Shown: positions 12,654 to 22,104 of the stretch, piece after piece
Layout: each line of letters starts with the position of its first letter
How positions within the stretch are numbered: position 1 is the first letter of the stretch
NCBI RefSeq assembly: GCF_014193845.1
Contig: NZ_JACHZX010000007.1
Span: 89,583-153,582, forward strand
Source of the DNA: Sphingomonas sp. BK345
GTDB taxonomy: Bacteria > Pseudomonadota > Alphaproteobacteria > Sphingomonadales > Sphingomonadaceae
Reading direction: 5' to 3'
Length of the DNA: 64,000 nucleotides
Notes under the pieces: generated by a model
Databases searched by the model: none
Seen by the model: only the letters and a program-made list of their open reading frames with translations
Told to the model about the DNA's origin: nothing
Program-made: the position numbers and the translations under genes

Positions 12654-15074
12654 CTAGTCGTGGCGCAGCGCCCAGGCGGGAGCGGCACGGCTCGCCCGGA
12701 CCGATTGGCCGAGGACGGTGAGCATCGCCACGAGCGCCGCCGCGCCGCTCGCCGCCACGAAATAGGCCGGCGAGAGCGCGATCCGGTCGTCGAACCCTGC
12801 AAGCCAGCGGCGCAGCGCGACATAGGCCAGCGGCCAGGCGATCAGGTTGGCGAGCAGCACGGGGCGCAGGAACTGCGCGATCAACAGGCACACGATGTCC
12901 GTGGCGGAGGCGCCGAGCGTCTTGCGGATGCCGATCTCCCTCACGCGGCGGGCCGTGGTGAAGAAGGCGAGCCCCCAGAGCCCGACGCAGCCGATCAGTA
13001 TCGACAGCCCCGCGCCGATGACGAACAGTCGCGTCGCGCGCTCATCGGCGGCATAGAAGCCGGCGAGGCGGCGATCGGCAGTATCGCCGTCGAACGGCAC
13101 CTGCGGCACCATCCGCTGCCACGTCGCGCGCACCGCCGCGAGCGCCGCGCGCGGATCACCGGCAACGCGCAGCCCCGCCACTGCCGCGCTGAACGCCGCA
13201 GCGTCGCGGTAGAAGACGTAATAGGTGGGCGCCTGCGGCTCGCGCGGCGAGGCGAAGCGCAGGTCTTCGACCACGCCGATGATCGTGCGAGGGCGATCCC
13301 CGCCGACGGTCCGCCCGATCGCCGCCTCGGGCGATCCGAACCGAAGCGCGGCGAGTGCCCGGCGATTGATGACGATGGCGCTGGGCTGGCCGGGGTCGCG
13401 CGTCTGCGCGTCGTCGGACGCGCGCGCGGCATCGAACAGCCGGCCGGCGATCAGCTTCGCGCCGTAGGTCTCGAAGAAGCGAGGTCCCACGATCACCCAG
13501 CGGAGCGAGGGGCCCGACCCGGCGACGCCGGGCAGCGGCACGTTGTCGCTGTTGGCAAGGCCGCTGCCGCCGGGTGCGTCGTTCGCGACGGTGATGCCGC
13601 GCACCGCCGCCAGCGCGGCGATCACCGCGCGCCGCTGGGCCGGTCGCAGCGTGTCGTCGGCGGTCGCGCGCACCACGACGATCGACTCGCGGCGGAAGCC
13701 CAGATCGGCCTGGCGCATATGGCGCGTCTGCGCCATCAGCACCGCGGTCCCGATCGCGAACGTGATCGCGAGCGCGAACTGCGCGGCAACGAGCGCCGCG
13801 CGCGTGCGGCTGCCGGCGCGTCCGCCGCCCGGCGCGCGTGCGGCGGCGAGCACGGCCGCCGCAGGTACACGCGCGAGCAGCACCGCCGGGTAGAGGCCCG
13901 CGGCTACGCCGATCACCAGCGAGAGCAGCACCAGGGCGGGGATCATCGGAGCGTAAGCGATGGTCAGCGACGTGCCGCCGGCGGCGTTGACGAACGGCAG
14001 GCCGAGCTCGGCGAGGATCAGCCCGAGCAGCGCCGCCACGGCGACCGTCAGCACCGCCTCGCCGAGGAACTGCCCGATCAGCGCCGCGCGGTCGGCGCCC
14101 AGCACCTTGCGCATCGCCACCTCGCGCGCGCGAAGTCCGGCACGCGCGGTGGCGAGATTGACGTAATTCACGCTCGCGATCAGCAGCGTCAACGTGCCGA
14201 TCAGGCCCAGCGTGGTGACGGTGACCTTCCGGCCACCGCTGGCGGGTCCCTGCGGCTCTAGATGGAGCCGCGCCAACGGCAGCAGGCGAAGCTGCTGGGT
14301 CTGCCACGCCGGCTTGCCCGGCTCGGCCAGCTCGCGCCCGCGCCGGTTGGTGAACGCCTCAAGCTTCGCCGAGAACGCCTGTGCCGCCGCTGGCGTGTCG
14401 AAGCGCAGATAGGTCTGCAGGGCCGTGCTGCCCCAATGATACCAGTTCGACGCCGGCGCGGCGCGCGGCAAGGCGACGAGCACGCCGAGCTTGAGGTCGC
14501 TGTTGGCGGGCAGGTCGCGGAACACGCCGGCGACGCGGTAGCTGCCCGTCATGTCGATCGAGATCGTCAGCGGCCGGCCGATCGGGTCCGCGCTGCCGAA
14601 GTAGCGGCGCGCCACGCGCTCGCTGATCAGCGCGCCGTCGGGACGCGAGAGCGCCGCTCTGGCGTCGCCGCGCCGCATCGTCACGGCGAACACGTCGGGG
14701 AAGGAAGGATCGACCTGCGCCACGTCCTCGCGCGTCGCGCGCCCGCCCTGCAGCACGCTGCCCCCGCCCTCCCCGCCGCGGATGCGCGTTCCCACCACGC
14801 CGGGAAAGTCCGCGCGCAGTTCCTCCAGCAGCCCGCCCATCGTCTCGGGATAGGCGCCATTGACCGGGCTCTCGGGCAGGTTCCACACGGTCTCGACGAC
14901 GTAGACGCTGCCGTAGCGCGGCCACCACGTCTCGAAGCTGGTCTCGAAGCGGACGTAGAGCGCCAGCACGAGGAAGACGGCGATCCCGAGCGCCAGCCCG
15001 CCGACGTTCAGCGCCGCGTACAGGCGGTGCCGGGTGAGCGAGCGATACAGCGTGACGAGGGCGTAGCGGTACAT
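12654..15074 (-). CDS. MacB/FtsX-type ABC transporter permease, second of tandem pair
   Basis: This 806-aa permease starts at the ATG at 15074 (MYRYALVTLYRSLTRH). It has the double layout of long FtsX-like permeases: a first transmembrane helix at about residues 21-41 (GGLALGIAVFLVLALYVRF), then a MacB-type periplasmic domain. A three-helix FtsX block follows near 290-410 and contains VNYVNLATARAGLRAREVAMRKVLGA. A second periplasmic domain comes next, then a final FtsX block near 680-800 with ARRVREIGIRKTLGAS. The protein is about the same length as, and clearly homologous to, the permease encoded just upstream (15101-17521). With the ATPase and the membrane fusion protein it should form an inner-membrane export complex, probably for a peptide, lipid or small toxic compound. 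The substrate is unknown. Confidence 0.85.
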   Translation of the reverse strand: MYRYALVTLYRSLTRHRLYAALNVGGLALGIAVFLVLALYVRFETSFETWWPRYGSVYVVETVWNLPESPVNGAYPETMGGLLEELRADFPGVVGTRIRGGEGGGSVLQGGRATREDVAQVDPSFPDVFAVTMRRGDARAALSRPDGALISERVARRYFGSADPIGRPLTISIDMTGSYRVAGVFRDLPANSDLKLGVLVALPRAAPASNWYHWGSTALQTYLRFDTPAAAQAFSAKLEAFTNRRGRELAEPGKPAWQTQQLRLLPLARLHLEPQGPASGGRKVTVTTLGLIGTLTLLIASVNYVNLATARAGLRAREVAMRKVLGADRAALIGQFLGEAVLTVAVAALLGLILAELGLPFVNAAGGTSLTIAYAPMIPALVLLSLVIGVAAGLYPAVLLARVPAAAVLAAARAPGGGRAGSRTRAALVAAQFALAITFAIGTAVLMAQTRHMRQADLGFRRESIVVVRATADDTLRPAQRRAVIAALAAVRGITVANDAPGGSGLANSDNVPLPGVAGSGPSLRWVIVGPRFFETYGAKLIAGRLFDAARASDDAQTRDPGQPSAIVINRRALAALRFGSPEAAIGRTVGGDRPRTIIGVVEDLRFASPREPQAPTYYVFYRDAAAFSAAVAGLRVAGDPRAALAAVRATWQRMVPQVPFDGDTADRRLAGFYAADERATRLFVIGAGLSILIGCVGLWGLAFFTTARRVREIGIRKTLGASATDIVCLLIAQFLRPVLLANLIAWPLAYVALRRWLAGFDDRIALSPAYFVAASGAAALVAMLTVLGQSVRASRAAPAWALRHD

Positions 15075-15100
15075 CAGGCGGTTCCGGTTCGAGCGGGGGA

Positions 15101-17521
15101 TCAGTCGTGGCGCAGCGCCCAGCCGGGCGGCGACCGGCTCGCCCGCAGCGACTGCGCCGCGACCGCGAGCAGCGCGACCGCGAGGGCGAGTGCGCCCGCC
15201 GCCACGAAGTAGAGCGGCGACAGCGCGACGCGATCGGCGAACCCGGCGAGCCAGCGGCGCAGCGCGACATAGGCGAGCGGCCAGGCGAGCAGGTTGGCGA
15301 GCAGCACCGGGCGCAGGAACTGGCCGATCAGCAGCCGCGCCACGTCGCCGCTCGCCGCGCCCAGCACCTTGCGCACGCCGATCTCGCGCACGCGCCGCGC
15401 CGCGGTGAAGGCGGCCAGGCCCGACAGGCCGACGCAGCCGATCAGCACCGCCAGCACCGCGCCGCCGGCGAACAGCCGCGTCGCCTGCTCGTCCTCGACC
15501 TGCAGGTCGGCCACGCGCCGGTCGGCGCGCGCGAGCGCCAGCGGCAGGTCGGGGGCGACGCGCCGCCACGCCGCGCGCACCGCCGCGGTCGCGGCGACCG
15601 GGTCGGCCGCGCGCAGCGCCACGATCGGGGTCGGCGGCAGCGACCGATAATAAGCGTAATAGGTCGCGCTCTCGGGCGACCGCGGCGAGAAGAAGCGCAG
15701 CCGGTCGATCACGCCGACGATGGTGAAGCGCCCGTCGCCCACCGTCCGGCCCACCGCCGCCGCGGGGCTGGCGAAGCCGAGCGCTTCGACCGCGGCGCGG
15801 TTGATGACGATGTTGCGTCCCTGCGCCCAGCGCGTCCAGTCGGTCGAGTCGTCGGCGCCGTGCGCGTCGTCCAGCAACCGCCCGGCGAGCAGGCGCGGCG
15901 CATAGGCAGCGAAGAAGCCGGGCCCGACGCTGACCGCCAGCGTGGTCGCGCCGGGGCCGGGCCGGCCGCGCAGCGGGATCGCGTCCACGCTGGCCGCGCC
16001 CGCGTCACCGGGGCCGACCGAGCCGACCCCGACCGCGGTGATCCCCGAAACGCGGCGCAGCGCCGCCAGCACCGCGGCGGCGCGCTCGGCCGAAACGCCC
16101 TTCTCCGCCAGCGAGGTGACGATCAGCAGGCCGTCGCGGTGATAGCCGAGATCGGCGGCGCGCAGATGCGCGGTCTGTGCCGCCAGCACGAGCGTGCCGG
16201 CCACCAGCGCGATCGCGGCGGTGAACTGCACCGCGACCAGCGCCTCGCGCAGGCGAGTCCCGCCGCGACCGCCGCCCGGCGCGCGCGTCCCGGACAAGGC
16301 CCGCGCGGCAGGGTGGCGCGCCATCAGCACGGCCGGGTACAGGCCCGCGCCGAACCCCACCCCCAAGGCGAGGGCCGCCAGGCCGGGCACGACCAGCGCA
16401 TAGGGGATGGTGAGCGCGGTGCCGCCCGCGGCATTGACGAAGGACAGCGCCAGCTCGGCCAGGATCAGGCCGAGCAGCGCCGCGGCCGCGGCCGTCGCCA
16501 CCGCCTCGCCGAGGAACTGGCGCAGCAGCGCGGCGCGGTCGGCGCCCAGCACCTTGCGCATCGCCACCTCGCGCGCGCGCAGATGGGCGCGGGCGGTGGC
16601 GAGGTTCACGTAATTGACGATCGCGACCAGCAGCGCGAGCACGCCGACGCTGCCGAGCGCGATCACGGTCAGCCGCCGTCCCGCGCTCTGCGGGCCGCTC
16701 GGCTGAAGGTGCGCGCGCGCGAGCGGCAGCAGCGGCAGGGCGATCACCGCCGCCGGATCCGGGCCGAGGTCGCGCCCCGCGCGCCGGCGCACGAAGGCGG
16801 GGAGCGCGGCGGCGTAACGATGCGCCGCGGCGGCGTCGGGAAAGCGGAGGTAGGTCTCCACCCCCGCGCTGCCCCAGCGATACCACATCCACTCGGCCGG
16901 GGGCGGAGTCGCCGGCAGCGGCAGGAGGATGGCGAAGCGCAGGTCGGTGTTCGCCGGCAGGTCCTCGAACACGCCGCCCACGCGATAGGGCGCGGGGGCA
17001 TCGACGGCGACGGTCAGCGTCTGCCCGATCGGATCGGCGGTGCCGAAGTAGCGGCGCGCCGCGGCGCGGCTGATGAGCGCGGCTCCGGGATCGGCGAGCG
17101 CCCGGCGCGCGTCGCCGCGCAGCATCGGGAGCGCGAACACGTCGGGGAAGCTGGCGTCCACCTGCGCGACGTCGTCGCGCACCGCGCGATCGCCGCGCAG
17201 CACGCTGCCGCCCCCCCGGCCGCCGCGGATCCGCGTGCCGAGGGTCCCCGGGAAATCGGCGCGCAGCTGTTCGAGCAATCCCGCCATGGTGCCGGGATAG
17301 GCGCCGTTGAGCGGGCTGCCCGCGACGCGCAGCTCGGTCTGGACGCGGTAGATCTCGCGATAGTGCGGCAGCCAGCGCTCGAAGCTGGTCTCGAAACGGA
17401 CGAAGAGCGCCAGCACCAGGAAGACGGCGATGCCCAGGGCCAGTCCGCCGACGTTGACCAACGCGTAGACTCGCTGGCGCGTCAACGCGCGATAGAGGTG
17501 CAGCCAGGCGTAGCGGTCCAC
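15101..17521 (-). CDS. MacB/FtsX-type ABC transporter permease, first of tandem pair
   Basis: Another 806-aa FtsX-like permease starts at 17521 (MDRYAWLHLYRALTRQ). The layout is identical to that of its downstream paralogue: N-terminal helix GGLALGIAVFLVLALFVRF, MacB-type periplasmic domain, an FtsX block with VNYVNLATARAHLRAREVAMRKVLGA, a second periplasmic domain, and a second FtsX block with ARRVREIGVRKVLGAAS. The start lies 9 bp after the end of the ATPase gene, and the stop is 26 bp before the next permease. All four genes at 12.6-19.5 kb therefore form one minus-strand operon. Two long permeases suggest a heterodimer rather than the usual homodimer. GC is very high. Confidence 0.85.
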   Translation of the reverse strand: MDRYAWLHLYRALTRQRVYALVNVGGLALGIAVFLVLALFVRFETSFERWLPHYREIYRVQTELRVAGSPLNGAYPGTMAGLLEQLRADFPGTLGTRIRGGRGGGSVLRGDRAVRDDVAQVDASFPDVFALPMLRGDARRALADPGAALISRAAARRYFGTADPIGQTLTVAVDAPAPYRVGGVFEDLPANTDLRFAILLPLPATPPPAEWMWYRWGSAGVETYLRFPDAAAAHRYAAALPAFVRRRAGRDLGPDPAAVIALPLLPLARAHLQPSGPQSAGRRLTVIALGSVGVLALLVAIVNYVNLATARAHLRAREVAMRKVLGADRAALLRQFLGEAVATAAAAALLGLILAELALSFVNAAGGTALTIPYALVVPGLAALALGVGFGAGLYPAVLMARHPAARALSGTRAPGGGRGGTRLREALVAVQFTAAIALVAGTLVLAAQTAHLRAADLGYHRDGLLIVTSLAEKGVSAERAAAVLAALRRVSGITAVGVGSVGPGDAGAASVDAIPLRGRPGPGATTLAVSVGPGFFAAYAPRLLAGRLLDDAHGADDSTDWTRWAQGRNIVINRAAVEALGFASPAAAVGRTVGDGRFTIVGVIDRLRFFSPRSPESATYYAYYRSLPPTPIVALRAADPVAATAAVRAAWRRVAPDLPLALARADRRVADLQVEDEQATRLFAGGAVLAVLIGCVGLSGLAAFTAARRVREIGVRKVLGAASGDVARLLIGQFLRPVLLANLLAWPLAYVALRRWLAGFADRVALSPLYFVAAGALALAVALLAVAAQSLRASRSPPGWALRHD

Positions 17522-17530
17522 GTGCCGCGC

Positions 17531-18214
17531 TCAGATCGCGCGCATGGCGCTGGCGACGATGCGGCCGTCGAGCATGTCGATGCGGCGCCGCGCCAGATCG
17601 GCGTGGCTGGGCGAGTGGGTCACCATCACGATGGTCGCGCCCGCGGCGTTGAGCCCGGCGAGGATGTCCATCACCTGCTCGCCATTGGCGGTGTCGAGGT
17701 TGCCGGTGGGCTCGTCGGCGAGGATCAGCCTGGGATCGCCGACGATCGCGCGCGCGATCGCGGCGCGCTGCTGCTGCCCGCCCGAGAGCTGGTGCGGGAA
17801 GTGGCGCGCGCGGTGCGCGATGCCGACCTGGTCCATCGCCGCGGCGACACGGTCGCGCCGGTCCCGCGTCGCGCGGTCGCGGCGATAGGCGAGCCCGAGC
17901 GCGACATTCTCCTCGATCGTCAGCTCGTCGATCAGGTTGAAGCTCTGGAACACGAAGCCGAGCGTCGCGGCGCGGAAGCGCGCGAGCGCCTTCTCGGGCA
18001 GCGCGGCGAGATCGTCGCCGTCGAGCAGATAGCGGCCGGCGCTGGGCCGGTCGACCGTGCCGAGCGTGTTGAGCAACGTCGACTTGCCGCAGCCCGACGG
18101 GCCCATGATCGCGACGAACTCGCCCGCCTCGACGTGCAGATCGATGTCGGCGAGCGCGGTGGTCTCGACCTCGTCGGAGACGTAGCGGCGCTGGATGTGC
18201 TCGAGCCGGATCAC
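17531..18214 (-). CDS. MacB/LolD-type ABC transporter ATP-binding protein
   Basis: The 227-aa ATPase starts at a GTG at 18214, preceded by AGAGGA at a good distance. It has Walker A (GPSGCGKST, about residues 39-47), Q-loop (FQSFNL), signature (LSGGQQQRAAIARA), Walker B (RLILADEPTGNLD) and H-loop (MVTHS). The DEPTGNLD variant is typical of the MacB/LolD/FtsE group, which works with FtsX-like permeases. It should power the two permeases encoded downstream. It is 13 bp downstream of the membrane fusion protein gene. Confidence 0.9.
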   Translation of the reverse strand: MIRLEHIQRRYVSDEVETTALADIDLHVEAGEFVAIMGPSGCGKSTLLNTLGTVDRPSAGRYLLDGDDLAALPEKALARFRAATLGFVFQSFNLIDELTIEENVALGLAYRRDRATRDRRDRVAAAMDQVGIAHRARHFPHQLSGGQQQRAAIARAIVGDPRLILADEPTGNLDTANGEQVMDILAGLNAAGATIVMVTHSPSHADLARRRIDMLDGRIVASAMRAI

Positions 18215-18227
18215 GGAAGGTCCTCTG

Positions 18228-19544
18228 CTAACGAAGGTTGATGACGTCACCGCGGATCGCGGCGGTGTTGCCGAGCACGAGGCGCTCGCCCGGCGCGAGC
18301 CCGGCGAGGATCTCGACCTGCTCGGGGTTGCGCCGCCCGACCCGGATCGCGCGGCGGCGCGCGTGGCGCCCATCGGGATCGAGCACGAACGCGGCACCGC
18401 CGCCACCCGACTCGAGCCAGCCGCCGACCGGGGCGACCGAAGCGGGCGCGGTGCTGCCGAGCGTGATGCGCGCGTCAAGCGTCTGGCCGCGGCGCAGGTC
18501 GGCGGGTGCGCGGTCGAACGCCAGCTCGACGCGGAAGCGCCCGTCCTTGACCGCGGGCAACACCTTGGCGACGGTCAGCGCGGCACCGCCCGCGGCGGCG
18601 CGCTGGCCGGCGACGACGCGGCCGAGATAATATTCGTCGACGTCGGCCTCGAGCTTCCACGATCCCTCGCTGTCGACCTGCCCGGCGGGATCCCCGGGCC
18701 TGAGCGTCTGCCCGGGCTGGAGCGTGAAGTTGGTCAGCCGCCCAGCCGCCGGCGCGCGCACCACCAGCGTGTCGAGACCGGCGCGCACCGCGGCCAGGTT
18801 GCGCTCGAGCCGCGTCCGCGTGTCGTCGAGACGTGCCCCCTGCGTCGCGGTGATGCGCGCCTCCGCGCTGCCGCCGCGCTGGAGCTGGGCAAGTCGCTCG
18901 CGCTGATAGGCCACTTCCTCGGCGTAGCTGCGCAGCCCCGCGTCGGCGAGCAGGCCTTGGTCGTGCAGCTGGCGGCGCTTGTCGAACTCGCGCTCGGCCT
19001 TGAGCAGGTCGTAGCGTGCCTGCGCGACCTGCGCCGAACGGTCGAGCCGATTGCGCTCGATCCCCAGGTCCTCGCCGGCGAGCGAGCCGAGCTGGCCCGC
19101 GATCTGCGCCTCGCGCGTCAGCACGTCGAGCTGGAGCGTGGAGTTGGCGAGCGTCGCCAGCGGCTGCCCTGCGGCGACCAGCATGCCGTCCTGAACCAGC
19201 AGTCGCTCGACCTGCCCGCCCGAGAGCACGCCGACCAGGGTAGTGACGCGCGGCGCCACGGTGGCGCGGACCGGAAGATAGTCGGCGAACGGCGCCCGCA
19301 TGACGGCGCCGATCTCGGTCTCCGCGACAACCATGTCGGTCGAGCCGCTGGCCGGCAGCGCGCGCCACAGCAGCAGCGCGAGCAGCGCCAGCACCGCCGC
19401 GGCGAGTGCGCCACGCCGCCGCCACCAGACGCGCGGCGCACGCTCGAGCCGCCGGTCCATCGCCGCTCCCTGCGGTGCCTTCGTCGGCGCGCCCGATGCC
19501 ACCTTTGTCGCCGCCATTGCGCCCACCGCCTGATCGGTCATCAT
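18228..19544 (-). CDS. HlyD/MacA-like membrane fusion protein
   Basis: About 438 aa from MMTDQAVG at 19544; downstream Met codons are alternatives. A single N-terminal transmembrane segment (GALAAAVLALLALLLW) follows an RRLERAPRVWWRRR basic stretch. The periplasmic part has a lipoyl/barrel-sandwich half (VGVLSGGQVERLLVQDGMLV), a long alpha-helical coiled-coil hairpin in the middle (about residues 150-270), and the second lipoyl half (LDTLVVRAPAAGRL). A beta-barrel and membrane-proximal domain come after it. This is the adaptor that links the inner-membrane ABC complex to an outer-membrane channel; no TolC-like gene is in the window. It is divergent from the two-component genes, only 35 bp away. 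Confidence 0.85.
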   Translation of the reverse strand: MMTDQAVGAMAATKVASGAPTKAPQGAAMDRRLERAPRVWWRRRGALAAAVLALLALLLWRALPASGSTDMVVAETEIGAVMRAPFADYLPVRATVAPRVTTLVGVLSGGQVERLLVQDGMLVAAGQPLATLANSTLQLDVLTREAQIAGQLGSLAGEDLGIERNRLDRSAQVAQARYDLLKAEREFDKRRQLHDQGLLADAGLRSYAEEVAYQRERLAQLQRGGSAEARITATQGARLDDTRTRLERNLAAVRAGLDTLVVRAPAAGRLTNFTLQPGQTLRPGDPAGQVDSEGSWKLEADVDEYYLGRVVAGQRAAAGGAALTVAKVLPAVKDGRFRVELAFDRAPADLRRGQTLDARITLGSTAPASVAPVGGWLESGGGGAAFVLDPDGRHARRRAIRVGRRNPEQVEILAGLAPGERLVLGNTAAIRGDVINLR

Positions 19545-19579
19545 GGCGCCAGTGTCACCGATCGGGCGCCCCAAGGGAA

Positions 19580-20887
19580 ATGATGGCGGAACAGTGGGTT
19601 AGCAGCAGGGAACCGGAGCAGGCGGACGGCGTCGCGGACGATCCGTCCGGATCCGGACAGGGCGCGGGCGAGTCAAGCCGCCGCACGATCCTGGTGATCG
19701 AGGACCAGGAGGCGGTGGCGCGCGCGCTCACGATCGCGCTCAGGCTCGCCGGACACCGGGTCGAGGTCGCGCCGGCGCCGATCGAGGCCTATTCGCTGCT
19801 GGCGCGGCGTCGCTTCGACGCGATCCTGCTCGACCTCAACTTCGCGCCGGGCGAGACCGACGGCGCCGCCGGACTCGCCTGCCTGTCGCGGCTGCTCGCC
19901 GACGATCCCGCCGCCTGCGTCCTGGTGATCACCGCGCACAGCGGCGTGCGGATCGCGGTCGAGGCGATGCGGGCCGGCGCGCGCGACTTCGTGATGAAGC
20001 CGTGGCGCAACGCCGAGCTCGCCGCCAAGGTGGAGCAAGCGATCGCACGGGCACCGGGGGCACCCGCTGTCGCGGCGCCCGGACGCGCATTCACCGCGCC
20101 ACCCGAGGAGACGCCACGCCTGCTCGGCGAGAGCGCGGCGATGCGCGAGCTGCGCGCGGTGATCGCGCGCGTCGCGCCGACACGCGCCGGTGTCACCCTC
20201 TTCGGCCCGAGCGGCAGCGGTCGCACGCTCGCCGCGCGCGCGCTCCACGCCCGCTCGGGCGATCCGGCGCCGGCCGGGCTCGTGGACCTGCGCGATCCGA
20301 CAGCCTGGGAGCGTCTCGGCACCTCGGCCAGCGTCATCCTGCGCCACGCCGACCGGCTCGATGCGGTGGCGCAGGCGCGTCTGCTGGAGCGGCTCGGATC
20401 CGGGCCGCGCTGCCTGGCGGTGGTCGACCGGCCGGACGCGCTGACCCCGGCGCTGCGCCGGCGCCTCGCCACGGTGGAGCTGGCGATGCCCCCGCTGGCG
20501 GCGCGGGGCGACGACGCGGTGCTGCTGGCGCGCCATTTCGTCCAGGCCGCGGCGGAGCGTTTCGGCCGCGCGCCGGTGGCGCTGAGCGCCGCGGCCGAGC
20601 AGCTGGTGCGCGAGACGCGCTGGCCCGACGAGGTGCGCGGGCTCGCGCTCGTCGTGGAACGCGCGGTGCTGCTCGCCGAGGGGCCGGTGATCGATCACGC
20701 CGCGCTCGCGCCGGCCGGCCCCCCGGGCCTAACTGTCGCCCCGCCCTCCGCCGATCTCGCCGCGACCGAGCGCGCCGTGATCGCGGCCGCGTTGCGCGCA
20801 GCCCGCCACAACGTCACCCACGCCGCGGCGGCGCTGGGGCTCAGCCGCGCCGCGCTGTACCGGCGGATGGCGCGGCATGGGCTCTAG
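19580..20887 (+). CDS. NtrC-like response regulator with atypical AAA domain
   Basis: The 435-aa protein has a receiver domain (acidic pair E41-D42, phosphoacceptor D85 in ILLDLNF, T118, K140). An AAA+ type region with a Walker A-like GPSGSGRT at 209-216 comes next. The C-terminal Fis-type helix-turn-helix (HAAAALGLSRAALYRRM) completes the order. Compared with true sigma-54 activators two things are missing. The Walker A lysine is replaced by arginine (R215), and no GAFTGA loop is seen between Walker A and B. It therefore may not hydrolyse ATP or touch sigma-54, and may act as a conventional DNA-binding regulator. The start ATG at 19580 has AAGGGAA upstream. It overlaps the kinase gene by 11 bp and is divergent from the export operon, its probable target. 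Confidence 0.85.
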   Translation: MMAEQWVSSREPEQADGVADDPSGSGQGAGESSRRTILVIEDQEAVARALTIALRLAGHRVEVAPAPIEAYSLLARRRFDAILLDLNFAPGETDGAAGLACLSRLLADDPAACVLVITAHSGVRIAVEAMRAGARDFVMKPWRNAELAAKVEQAIARAPGAPAVAAPGRAFTAPPEETPRLLGESAAMRELRAVIARVAPTRAGVTLFGPSGSGRTLAARALHARSGDPAPAGLVDLRDPTAWERLGTSASVILRHADRLDAVAQARLLERLGSGPRCLAVVDRPDALTPALRRRLATVELAMPPLAARGDDAVLLARHFVQAAAERFGRAPVALSAAAEQLVRETRWPDEVRGLALVVERAVLLAEGPVIDHAALAPAGPPGLTVAPPSADLAATERAVIAAALRAARHNVTHAAAALGLSRAALYRRMARHGL

Positions 20888-21998
20888 CGCGGGCGCGCGC
20901 GCGCTGCTGGCGGGGGCGCTGCTGTGCGGCTGCGGCGCGACGGCGGCCCTGGCGGCGCAACGCGGCCTCTGGGCCTCGCTCACGGGCGCGCTGCTGGTGG
21001 CGGCGTGGCAGCTCGCGCTGCTCCGGGCAGAGATGGGCAGGACGCGCGCGGTAGCGCCGTCGATCGCCGCCGGACCGGCCGGATCGACGCTGCCGCCGCT
21101 GCTGCTCGACGCCGCGCCGACGCCGCTGCTCGAGATCGAGCCGGGTGGCGCCCGCGCGCTCAACCGCGCCGCGCGCCGGCTGTTCGCCACCGACGCCCGC
21201 GTGCTGCCACCGCCCGCCGCGCTGCTGGACGCGACCGCGACCCATCTCCTCCACGAGAACAGGGCGTGGCGGATCGACCGCGTCGCGGTGTCCCCGACCC
21301 GAGCGGTCGCCGCGCTGATCGACGTGGAGCAGGAGGAGCGGGCCGCGGAGGCGCGCGCGGGCGCCGAGATGATCCACGTGCTCGGCCATGAACTGCTCAA
21401 CGGCCTGGCCCCGATCGCCTCGCTGGCGGAGAGCGGCGTCGCGGCGCTGCGCGCGCCGGCCGCCGACCCGATGTTGCTGGCTGACATCCTCGCCACGCTG
21501 GCGCGGCGCGCCGAGGCGCTGCAGCGCTTCGCCGAGAGCTACCACGCGCTCGCGCGCCTGCCCGCGCCGGTGCGCACCGACACCGATCTGGCCGCGCTCG
21601 CGCGCGACCTCGCGCGGCTCTTCGCCGGGCGCTGGCCCGAGGTGCCGCTCACGCTCGCGACCGCGTTCGACGCGCGCGCGTCGGTCGACCCCGATCAGCT
21701 CAGCCAGGCCATCTGGGCGCTGCTCCAGAACGCCGCCGAGGCCGCGCGCGCGGCCGACGCGCCGCAGGTGACGCTGCGGGTCGTACGAGCGGCGGCCGCG
21801 ACCATTGTCGAGGTCAGCGACAGCGGGGCGGGCGTCCCGCCCGGCGACACGGCGCGGATCTTTCGCCCGTTCTACAGCAGCAAGGTCGGCGGCAGTGGCG
21901 TGGGCCTGAGTCTCGCGCGCCAGGTCGCGTTCACGCATGGAGGCACGCTGACGCTGGTGGAGTCCGCGCCCACCACGTTCCGATTGACGTTGCCCTGA
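20877..21998 (+). CDS. Sensor histidine kinase
   Basis: The 373-aa kinase starts at the ATG at 20877, inside the end of the regulator gene, so the two are translationally coupled. Two N-terminal hydrophobic segments (about residues 8-27 and 33-50) anchor it with almost no periplasmic loop. A short PAS-like region follows. The phosphoacceptor is H171 in LGHELLNGLAPI. The ATPase domain has the N box (LLQNAAEAA, N285), G1 box (VSDSGAGVPP), F box (FRPFYSSK) and G2 box (GSGVGLSLARQV). The lack of a large sensor domain suggests that it senses a membrane state, or a partner such as the export complex. Confidence 0.85.
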   Translation: MGSSAGARALLAGALLCGCGATAALAAQRGLWASLTGALLVAAWQLALLRAEMGRTRAVAPSIAAGPAGSTLPPLLLDAAPTPLLEIEPGGARALNRAARRLFATDARVLPPPAALLDATATHLLHENRAWRIDRVAVSPTRAVAALIDVEQEERAAEARAGAEMIHVLGHELLNGLAPIASLAESGVAALRAPAADPMLLADILATLARRAEALQRFAESYHALARLPAPVRTDTDLAALARDLARLFAGRWPEVPLTLATAFDARASVDPDQLSQAIWALLQNAAEAARAADAPQVTLRVVRAAAATIVEVSDSGAGVPPGDTARIFRPFYSSKVGGSGVGLSLARQVAFTHGGTLTLVESAPTTFRLTLP

Positions 21999-22104
21999 CG
22001 CGACCGCGTGCGCGGCGGCGCCGTGCCGACCCTGTCGCGAGTCCGGCTCCACCCGTGCCGCCCTCGACGGTCGCCGCCCATCCCGGCCCCGGCCGGCCCG
22101 ACGC

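Noticed and set aside
12597..14261. Plus-strand ORF opposite the first permease gene
   Set aside because: Composition-driven shadow frame with no recognisable domain.
15107..18241. Very long plus-strand ORF opposite the permease and ATPase genes
   Set aside because: Arg/His/Ala-rich frame shadow caused by high GC. The minus strand encodes conserved ABC transporter motifs throughout.
20002..21054. Alternative plus-strand frame across the regulator and kinase genes
   Set aside because: Arg/Gly/Ala-rich shadow; receiver, helix-turn-helix and kinase motifs are in the reported frames.
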